Below, piece by piece: positions 55,446 to 64,000 of a stretch of 64,000 nucleotides of DNA. Position 1 is the stretch's first letter; each line of letters begins with the position of its first letter. A model generated the notes under the pieces. It ran no database searches. It was not told the origin of the DNA and was given only the letters and a program-made list of their open reading frames with translations. The stretch is taken from assembly GCA_022496205.1 (NCBI GenBank), contig WTXD01000001.1, forward strand, positions 682,001 to 746,000, written 5' to 3'. A program made the translations under genes and the position numbers. The DNA is from Gloeopeniophorella convolvens (taxonomy: Eukaryota; Basidiomycota; Agaricomycetes; Russulales).

Positions 55446-56218
55446 ATGCCTCCAATGTAAGCACCCCACCCCCGCCCCCGAGTCGCCCCTCTGTGACCCG
55501 GCCTCTGTAGTCGGGACAAGTTTACGATCCACTCCAAGGCGGTCGTGTGCCAGGATGTCGAGCTCAAAGGCGACATTACTATCGGCTCAGGTACGCACAC
55601 ACCCGCCCGCCTGCTCATCCCAACCCAAACTCGCCCCGGCCAGGGACCATCGTGCACCCGAAAGCGACCATCTTCGCCATCGCGGGCCCCATTGTGATTG
55701 GGGCGAACTGCATCATCGAGGAGGCCGCCATCATCGTGAACAGGTGCGCACGGCACGCGGCAGCGTTCTATGCGTCTCACCCGCACCGCGCAGGCGCAAG
55801 GAGGTGATGCGGATAGGCGACGACAATCTGTTCGAGATCGGCTGCCGTGCGTGCGCGGCCCGTGCGTCGCCCGCGCGCAGAAGTACTTACTCATGCGCGC
55901 ACCCGTTCGGTTGTAGGTGTCGAGTCGCCGAGCGTAGGGAGCTTCAACACGGTCGCGACGCGCGCGCGCGTGCACCACACGGTGCGCATCTCGTCGTTCT
56001 GCGTCGTCGGCGCGGGGTGCCTCGTCGTGCCGACGGACGACGAGGTGCTCGACGAGTACACGGTCGTCTTCGGCCCGGCGGCGGAGCGGCGCACCTGGAG
56101 CGGGCGCGGGCGCGTGCAGGAGGCGGACCTGCGCCGCAAGCACGCAGAGTACCTCCGCGAGACGCTGCCCAAGTTCAATCGGCTCAGGAGGGGGGAGGCG
56201 CATGGCCATGGGGGTTGA
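55446..56218 (+). CDS. DCTN6: Dynactin subunit 6 (p27), left-handed beta-helix
   Basis: Pointed-end subunit of dynactin, helping dynein cargo binding. Five exons (55446-55456, 55511-55590, 55644-55743, 55794-55846, 55917-56218), 181 residues, typical size. Hexapeptide-repeat pattern is clear: IHSKAVVCQDVELKGDITIG, then GTIVHPKATIFA, GPIVIGANCIIEEAAIIVN and NLFEIGCRVESPSVGSFNTV. The C-terminus is a charged helix (ADLRRKHAEYLRETLP). Exon 1 is just 11 nt (MPP plus two bases), chosen because it gives the only ATG in phase with the first beta-helix turn. Confidence 0.88.
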
Positions 56219-57443
56219 GCGGTGTTCGTGCGGGCGGTGGCGCTTGCGGGTGGTTGGCTGGCTGGGAAGTTTCTTCGCACTGTTTGTGTCTGTCTGTCTA
56301 GAATCCCATTGCAAGTCTCGTAGAATCTCCCCGCACCGCTCGAGAGTGCATGGCCCCCCGGAGGGAGAGGCTTTTGCCCGTGTTGTGTGCACAGCAGCCC
56401 CAAGGTGCGGATCACCGATGTCTCATGATTCATGACGGGCATTTTTGCAGTCAATCGCGCAGGTTGAATGCAGTCGTGCCAACGCGTGGCGTTACGCGCA
56501 TGAATGAACGAGCTGGCGCAAAGCTGGCATCCCCGCGGCCTTCTCTTCGTGAGCCCGAGCTTGAGTCCGTAGTCGACTAACGGGGTAAAGGCCACATGTT
56601 GACCCGTGGCATCGCGTTGTCCCCCCAAGGCTACATGCGAGGCTGCATCGAAAACGATCTGGCATGAGGCCGCTGCGCGAGTCGGGCGGCCGGCAAATTA
56701 TGAATGAATAGAGTGCTGCGCGGCCGACACCAGTACACTCGGGCAGGCAATTTGCCTGCAGCTGGATCGATGGCGAAGGTGACGAGCGCGAGGACTCGCG
56801 CGCTGGCCCCGAGTCGGCGGGAGTCGGCACTGGCACTCTAGAAGATCTGGCCTGGCTCAACTGCTGGGCCCCTATCTCGCGCTGTCAGACTGTGATGAAA
56901 CATGCCGGCACCAATGCAAACTGGTCGAACGCCGCCGTCTGACACCACAGGGCGGCACCCCGTAGGTACCAATCGGCAGAATATCAAGACTAAACGAGAT
57001 GGAAAACATGGTGTGTTTGAGGTGGGTGTCCCAACAATGGTCAGCTGGCCGAAAGCTGATTTCGAAAACAGGGCAGCTGATGCGCGTCACCGACGGGTCC
57101 AGTTGCCGACTCTGTCTAGGGATCTGCCAGTGGGCGGTGCTGAAACCGTTTGGGAGACTCGATGCTTCGAGGTCTGAAGATCTGAAAGGTTCCTCGAGCA
57201 GAGTTGCCCGGCGGCGCCTTGACGACCGTCGCGTTCAACGTCCAGCGTTCGTTCAACCGCGGCGAGTTGGATCGGCTCGGGAGACCGACTTTAAATTCTC
57301 GATCGGTTTTCAGGGCGGTCTCGTTAGGCGGGGCCGAGACGCATTGAAGCGGACGATTGAGAAAACGAGAGGAGCGAGTTTACCCTCGCCTTGACGTATA
57401 CCATCGACCATCCCTCCCACAACCCCAACGGGACCTCCCCACC
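56219..57443. other. Intergenic, 1.2 kb
   Basis: No supported gene. Contains the 3' region of DCTN6 and the promoter of the next gene, with a pyrimidine-rich leader before 57444. Confidence 0.55.
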
Positions 57444-59594
57444 ATGTCCACCACCTCCGTTCACGACCTTGACGATGTCCGCTCGATTGCCTCGACTCAC
57501 GAATCTTTCATTGACTTTTCGCCATCTTCCCCGGGTTGGCATGTGCGCAAACACACCTCCCGCGCCCGGTCTGGCACTGTTGGATCAGAAGACTCTACAA
57601 CCCCTCTCAATACACCGCGCTCTACCATACGAATTAATACTAATGTGACGGTGCGCATCTGCAGAGTGGCGACTAGCGGCAGCCGGAGCTCACCGCCGCA
57701 CGCTCGGGCTGCTGTTTACATAGCTCCCGGGACGCAAGCCGCCGTTGCCCACGGCACCCAAGCCCGACTTTCGAAGGTCGTCCATAGAGTCGTCCCGCAC
57801 ACACATCGCTTCCCAGTCCGCGCCGGTGACCGCCGTCGACCGCGCTCCGCGCGCGTCGTCAGGCTTCGTCGCGACGCTGCACGAGCGGCCGCCAACGACA
57901 AACTATCTGAATGCACAGGAACGGGCAGATCTCGTGAGGAAGTCTCGGAAGCTCACACAGTTGCTGGGGGAGACGCCTTCTCCGCTCTCGGTCTCGTCAG
58001 CGCGGGGGCCGGAGAGATATACCGAGGAGGCGCCCTCGTCATGGGGCATCCGACATCGCGTACAGCCGAGTTGGGCGTCCCGCCCCAGCATGCGGTCCGT
58101 GGACTCGTTCGATAGTCTGCGTAGGCACTCGACGCCGCTGAGCCCGGCAGAGACGCGGTCGCTGGCAGATCTGTCGCTGGCGGGAACGGGAAGGGGAATG
58201 GAAAGGAAGGAGCGAAGGAAGGGGCGAGGCGAGGCCGGAGAAGTGATGGACTCGACTTCGTCATTTATTGATCTCTCGGACGACGACGGTCCGTCCCACT
58301 CTGGCCTCTCTCTCTCTTCGCTCCCTCTCCCGTCCCCACCCCTCTCTCGCCCGTTAGACTCCCCAGACTCCATGTTCCATACCCATTTCGCAGAGGAGGA
58401 CCGCAAGCGCAGGCGGGAGAAGGTCGCCAAGCTCCACCGTTTCCTCGGCTCTCGCGTTCCCACTTCTCTCGTTCTCGGTCTCGCTGACGACGCCAACGGC
58501 CCGCTGCCGGCGCTCAGCCCCGTTCTTGACGACGCTCACACCGAGCGCCCCCTCAGGCGGCGCAGCAGCTCGGCTGCCGAGTTCAAGAGCAACTGGTTCG
58601 ATGCCGATGACCGCGTAAAGGAAGATCTCGACGAACATGAGAAGGCCATCAACGTCCGCAGGGCCATAAAGATGGAGAAGGTGATTATCTGTTGTGTCTC
58701 GCCTCTATCTGATGTGCGGTGGACTGACCATCTTTGCAGATGTTCGGCGTACAGCCGCCGCAAACGTTATACCACACTAGGCACTCGCCGAGGCCCACCG
58801 ACAGAGTCCGCTCCACCGAACGCTCATCGTTGTCGGAGCAAGATAACGTTTCACCGACTGGCCGCAATGTCAACCAGAGTGCATATCTCAATAAGGGCGG
58901 GCAGGGCCGGCGCCCCGCGAGCACCCGCTCAGACTCGAGCCACAACCTGCTCGAGTCCGAGGCGGGCGAGTCTTCTGGCCGGCGCGGCTCCGCAGTCTAC
59001 ATGCACTATAGATACTCGCTCAACTCGCTCAACGACATCATTGACCGAGTACGTCATCGCCATGCCGTCGCGCAGTTGGCTCGCTGTGCTCACGCCCTGA
59101 CCGCAGGATGACCGAGAGTCCTTGGCTGAGCTGCACCGGGTTCTGACCACTGATCAGCCGGTCGTCGAAGGCGAGCATGCTACCACTCCAACACGCGATG
59201 ACGACGCAAAGGCTGTCCGCGCCGAGCGGCGGCGCTCGTTGCCCACCCGGTCCTCCACCCTTTCCCTGGCTTCCCAGTTTAACCTTGGCAGTACCCCGAC
59301 GCCTGAGATGACCTCATTCCAGGTGCGCAGGCGCCAGGCGGCGAAGCTGACGAACTTCTTCGGGGTGGACTACCGCGAGCTCATCGGTGACATTCTGGAG
59401 AGCATCGAACACGACGTGCAAGAAGAGAGCCATCGGGGAAGCCTCCAGCCAGACGAAGTACAGGTGCGTGAGACTCCGTCTTGTGCTGCTGCGCCGCGCA
59501 GTGGGGATCGATCGTCTGACTTAAAAACCTTGCAATGTAGGATCTCATGGCGAAGCTGCGCAATCTCAAAACAAAGCGCACCGCAGTTGTGTGA
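57444..59594 (+). CDS. Hypothetical protein with three KL-x2-FLG motifs
   Basis: Five exons (57444-57650, 57724-58680, 58740-59048, 59107-59463, 59541-59594), 627 residues. Mostly Ser/Arg-rich and disordered, but a short basic helix motif recurs three times: RKSRKLTQLLGETP (around residue 145), REKVAKLHRFLGSRVP (305) and RRQAAKLTNFFGVDYR (571). The third is followed by a conserved-looking helix (ELIGDILESIEHDVQEE) and the C-terminus QDLMAKLRNLKTKR. The repeated pattern [RK]-x3-K-L-x2-[LF]-[LF]-G suggests a binding peptide used several times. No enzyme motif or membrane segment. Family not recognised; exon phases are all consistent. Confidence 0.8.
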
Positions 59595-59749
59595 CGGGGT
59601 GGACGGATGTAGTTGCTTTCGCGCTTTTTGTTTTTGATGACGACCCAACCCATGTACCACTATCTGCTCAGTATCTCCATAATATGCCCTCATTTGTCAT
59701 GGTATATACCCAACCGGCAAAACGATACGTCGGGTGCAAATGACGCGCA

Positions 59750-62460
59750 CTACAGAACAACCAGCTCTCCCCTACACGAGTGACACCAGAAAATATGCGA
59801 CTCGTCCAAAAACTGTGGCCGTTTGTGTGAACCGGTGGGAGTGCCGGCCGAATGCGGCTCCAGTGCGGGCGACCCCTCCTCGACGACATGCAAGGCCGGC
59901 GAGACCGCGCGCGACGGCGGCGCCGACGCGGTCGCGGCGGCAATCTCGCTGTCGATGCGCGCCTTGAGCATGCCGAGGCTGACCTTGCGCTTGTGCCGCG
60001 TCTCGGGCGAGAGGTTCGCCGCGAACGCGGCGTGCGACGCCGCGGGCGGGACGCCGTTGCTGCCCCGGCGCTGCGTCAGCGACGCGCGGCGCAGGTCGTC
60101 CGAGTGGGTGCGCGCGCGGCTCGACGGGCGCGACGGGTGGTCCGGCGAGAACGGCCGCTGCGCGGCGTGTGGCTGCGCGCGCAGCTGCGCGAGCTGGTCC
60201 TCGGACTGGCTGAGCTGCTTCTGGAACGAGTGAGCGCGCGCCTCGGCTTCGAACACGGTCGTCTGCAGCGCGCGGATTTGTGACTGCGCAGCGGAGAGCT
60301 CAAGTCGATGTTGTTGTTTGAGGGCGTTGAGCATCTCCTTGTCGAGCGAAGGTGACGCTGAGTTGGCAGTGGCTGCGGCGGAGAGTTCGGCGCGCAGTTC
60401 GTCGATCTCCTCAACCTTGGCCGCCAGATCGGCGCGCAGGGATTCAATGTCCGTCCGCGCGCGCTCCAGGAAGTCCTCATGCTCTACCTCGGCCAGTTTG
60501 CGCTCCTCCAACTCACGCTGGACCAGCGCGAGCTCTTCTCTCAGGTTCTGCGAAGCTGCAGTCGCCCGGTCGAGGTCTTCTACGTGCCTGCTCGCCAGCT
60601 GTCGCTGGCCGGCGCGCTCGACTTCGAGTTCGCGGATGCTCGCCATGGTCTCCGACAGTTCCGTCTCCAATTGGGCATATCCCCTCTGGAGCTCGTCTTG
60701 GGTTTCCTGCGCAGTCGTTCGGTCCGTCTCGCGCGCAGTTTCAGCTTCCAGCAGCTTTGCCTCCAGTGACTCGGTTTGATCTTGAGACGCTTGAAGTGAA
60801 GATTCCAGTTGGGCGATGACGCTATCCCGCTCCCGAACGGCCTGCTCCAAGTTGGATATCTTCTCGGTCAGCTCGAGCTTCACGTTTGTGAGCTCAACGA
60901 TCTTTGGCCGCATCTCGTCGAGTGAACGCATGAGCGATGAACCCTCGTTCTGAAGGTCCTGCTGGATCCGCTCCGCCTCCTCCGCGCGCCGGAGGGCACT
61001 GCGCAGCTCTGCCTGTGAAGTCTGCAGTTGCCGATTGAGAGCGTCTTGTTGGGACGTGGACTGAGAGGCAGCCTTCCGTAGACCAGCTATACTGCCGAGG
61101 TGATCATCGAGCTGAGACTGCAGGGAGGTCTTTTCCAAACGCAGGTTCTGATGATCCGTAGTAAGGGTAGCTAGCTGCTTTTGGGCGGCTGCATGTCGCC
61201 CCTCCAGTTCGGCATGTCTTGCTTCCAAAGACGCCGCAAACGCCGACCGTTCCTTGAGCTGAGCCTCGATTTTGTCGTGGTCAGATTTGAATGAGGCATG
61301 AGCCTGTCTGTCATCAGCCATGAAGTCCAGAACAGCGGAAATGCGCAACACACCTGCTTCGACTTGGAAAGTTGGAACTCAAGCTCACTAGCACGGTTCT
61401 GGACATTTTGCAACGAGGCCTCCAGCTGCTCGACACGGTCATCGCCCTGAATTTGCTCTTGTAATTGACGGATGAGCCCCTGAGACTGGTCAACTTCCGC
61501 TTTGAGTTCTTCTACAGAACCTCTGGTGAGTTGTAATTCCCGCTCCTGCCGGGGAAGCGGTCAGTCTCCGAGGTGTGCGATGTGACAGGGTTCTCACTTG
61601 CTCTCGATACCTGTCTTCAAATTCCTTCTTTTGTCGGGATAACGTAGCGACCTCGGCGGAGTGCTGTCGTGCACCGCCCTCCAATTGTGCTATTCGCTCA
61701 CGGAGACCTTTCGAAGCGGTCCGTTCGCCTTGGAGGAGGCTTTCCGTCTCTTCGGCTCCTAATACATAGCATCAGTAACCGTAAGGCTTGCCAAGTGGCG
61801 GTCAGACATACTCGTTGAAACGTCAGAGAGACGTTCTAAAGACGCAGTCAACGACATCTTTTCGGACACGAGCAGCGTGATGGTTTGGTGCTGGTTCTGT
61901 ACTTCTGCACGGAGAGACTCCAGGACCTCATCGTTGGCATGTGACTCTGGCACAGAGGGTGAGAATTCGGGCTGAATGGGCGGTGCAGGTGAAGGTGGGA
62001 GAACAACAGGCGAAGAGGGCTTCGAGGGCGGCGGGCTCTCGCGGGGCGACAAGATGGAAGGCGTCCCAACCCGTGGCAGAGACGACAACCAACCGGGCTC
62101 CAAGCCGTCTTGCGCTGGCGCGCCCGTGCTGAACCTGCCATATGTCTACCGTCAACCGTAACTTGCGTGCCATAATGACACGATTCGTACAGCTCTGCAA
62201 CATCGGACTTGGGGTCGTCCAGAGGGTCCGCAAGGGAAGGGGAGTATGCTCTGACCAGTGGTGAGCCCGGTGTTGGCGTTGACGAACCTGCGCCGGATGC
62301 TGAGACAGCGTTGGGGCCAGCCTTCTTCTGCTGCCTCTTCTTGTTAAGCTAAGGTGAGAGAGTAAGATTCAGCAATGGTGAACAAAGAGGCAGAGATGCA
62401 TTGGGCACGAACAAGAGCCTTGGCACGCGCTGCCTTGGCTGCGCGGTCGTCGTCGGACAT
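59750..62460 (-). CDS. Long coiled-coil protein, golgin/tether-like
   Basis: Six exons (62460-62413, 62348-62182, 62134-61812, 61758-61598, 61545-61354, 61303-59750) encode about 814 residues. The N-terminus is basic (AKAARAKAL, LNKKRQQKKAGP), followed by a Ser/Pro linker. From about residue 150 to 640 there is nearly continuous heptad coiled coil rich in Glu, Gln, Leu, Ala and Arg. A Ser/Arg-rich tail ends in FLDESHIFWCHSCRGELVVL, a compact Cys-x2-Cys-containing motif that looks conserved. Organisation resembles Golgi tethers (golgins), but a myosin-tail-like or microtubule-linked role is also possible. Ends 155 bp from the convergent neighbour. Confidence 0.8.
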
Positions 62461-62920
62461 GAGTGGTGACTGTTGTGCGCGAGTGTATGCTGCAGACTGA
62501 GGCGGCCGAGCAGAGGCGCTGGCACGCGTCGAGCGCGGTCGGGCTCAATTGAATCAGACAGCTCACATCTTCTCACGTGGTTCGGGCCGAGGCGCACAGC
62601 CAATTCCAAATATCCACTCAAGTAAATAATAGTATGCAGACTGAAAAACTACGAAACGATTGGAAGCACATATTCTCAAGCACAGGAGAAGGATCTACCA
62701 GCGATGAAACGGGCGACTTATGGCGAGGCAGTAAAGACAGACGTGGAATGACTCCAAAAACGCACTTTCGAAATTCGTAGCGTGAGTGGGAGATGGCGAA
62801 CGATACAAGATACGACAACTGCAAAATGACAAGCAAATGAAAGCGAGCACGGGTGTGGCGCGTGGTCCGACGGATGGGTATGAAAAAGAGCCCCCGCCCA
62901 CTGAGCCCGTCGTGGTCGAA
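62461..62920. other. Intergenic between tandem minus-strand genes
   Basis: 460 bp: promoter of the coiled-coil gene and 3' UTR of the G-beta gene. Nothing else recognised. Confidence 0.55.
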
Positions 62921-64000
62921 TTAAGCCCATACCTGTACGAGGGTAAGTCACTGGTGTGCCTGAATCAGACATGGCCAATTACCTTCAGGGTGCTATCCCA
63001 GCTCCCTGTGCAGAGTGCCATTCCATCTGTGCTCACACCCAGACAGCTGACGCGATTCTCGTGACCGGTGAGGACACCGACACGCTCGCCCTTCAAGCAG
63101 TCCCAAACGTTGCAAGTCCAATCGTCGTAACCACCGAAGAGGATACGACCCGAAATGGAAAATGCCACCGATGTGATGCCACACAAGATGTTATCGTGTG
63201 TGTATGTGTTCAGCTCGCGGTCGGCGCGGATGTCGAAGAGACGGCACGAAGCATCATCAGAACCGGTGGCAAAGGCATCGCCGTTGGGGAAGAACCTAGC
63301 AAACGTGATGAACGACGAAACATGGACAAAATGGAAACGCACTGGACAGCATTGATGTCTGACTCGTGACCTGTGAAGGTCTGGGTAGCCTTGCCAGTGC
63401 GAATATCCCAAAGCTTAGCAGTGGCATCGCAGGCTCCCGACACAAATACGTTCGGGTTCGGGCCCAAGGAGAGACTAGACCAACGTCAGTCGTGGGCCAT
63501 GTATAGAAACAAATTCAATGGTCACCTCATGACGTCTCCGGTGTGATCGCTGAACTCCACACTGCGCGACCCGGTCTCAATATCCCACAGCATGCAAGTC
63601 ATGTCACCAGAGCTGGTAACAATTTGACGATCGTTGATGAACCTGCAGCAGCTGAGGTAGCCAGAGTGCGCACTGAGTTCACGGGCGCCTCTGATGCTGT
63701 TACCATCTTTGCTGTGCAGATTGTAGATAGAGCAGATGTTGTCCAAACCACCACAAGCGACGAAATTCCCAGATGGAGAATAGGCACAAGTCATGACCCA
63801 GCTCGAGCGTAACGGGATGGCGTGGACTTTGTTAGTGGTGTATGCGTCCCAAACGATCAATTTTCCATCCTGGGACGCCGAGACGAGATGCCGCTTGTCC
63901 GTGGCCCAATGCATAGCATAGATTTTGGCAAGATGACCCCTCAGTGCGCGACGCGGCCTCATGACGATGCGTGGCAGGGGGTCAACCTCAGCAGCCATAG
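62921..64000 (-). CDS. GPB1: Heterotrimeric G-protein beta subunit, 5' end beyond window
   Basis: Seven-bladed WD40 propeller that pairs with G-gamma and signals for pheromone and nutrient responses. Exons seen: 64000-63526, 63474-63343, 63295-62983, 62932-62921. The protein starts inside the conserved segment [19 protein letters not shown], so the N-terminal coiled coil that binds G-gamma lies outside the window; the ATG at 63998 is probably internal. WD repeats include [53 protein letters not shown] and [15 protein letters not shown], ending [14 protein letters not shown]. The last exon is 12 nt (Val-Trp-Ala-stop). High overall similarity to basidiomycete G-beta. Confidence 0.95.

Overview
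The window is nuclear DNA of a filamentous basidiomycete fungus, most likely an agaricomycete. The genes are broken by many introns of about 45-60 nt, with CTNAC-type branch sites just before the acceptors. Gene content is fungal (Cdc11-type septin, INO80 subunit 1, a SH3/REM/CDC25 RasGEF, a G-protein beta subunit) and the DNA is GC-rich with pyrimidine-rich leaders. There are no bacterial-style operons, no CRISPR array, no transposon and no tRNA or rRNA that I can recognise. Species cannot be named from the sequence alone. All exon borders were derived by eye from splice signals, frame continuity and family motifs, so individual borders may be a base or two off; roughly 115 introns were placed.

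Layout. 1-7.1 kb: a partial PlsC-type acyltransferase (-), a large alpha/beta-hydrolase protein (+) and a mucin-like single-pass membrane protein (-). 7.5-15.1 kb: IES1 of the INO80 remodeller (+), a MIT-domain protein (-) and septin CDC11 (-). 15.2-23.7 kb: mitochondrial MutS homologue MSH1 (+), an RRM/RGG RNA-binding protein of Mei2-like type (-) and a Rab5 GTPase (+). 24.2-31.5 kb: a RasGEF (-), ESCRT-III regulator IST1 (+) and a SAM-dependent methyltransferase (+). 32-38.6 kb: exosome helicase SKI2 with 21 exons (+) and a homeodomain-like protein (+). 38.6-41.3 kb is a gene desert. 41.3-51.6 kb: several lineage-specific low-complexity proteins, a SIKE/FGFR1OP2-type coiled-coil protein (probable STRIPAK subunit) and an RRM-like protein. 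51.9-64 kb: an NVJ2-like PH/SMP lipid-transfer protein, dynactin p27 (DCTN6), a protein with three copies of a short KL..FLG motif, a golgin-like coiled-coil protein and the 3' part of a G-protein beta subunit (WD40) running off the end.

There is no obvious biosynthetic cluster. Genes are unlinked housekeeping and signalling functions (RNA decay, vesicle traffic, ESCRT, Ras/G-protein/STRIPAK signalling, septin cytoskeleton, mitochondrial DNA repair), many arranged as divergent pairs sharing short promoters (CDC11/MSH1 share only about 177 bp).

The oddities most worth checking: a one-base frame break inside the conserved core of CDC11; two further frame conflicts next to C6/G6 runs (membrane-protein gene and RRM gene); six apparent GC-AG introns; micro-exons (6 nt in RAB5, 11 nt in IST1); an alpha/beta hydrolase whose catalytic triad is split by some 380 residues; and the three-copy KL..FLG protein. 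I found nothing that qualifies as a clearly new defence or mobile system.
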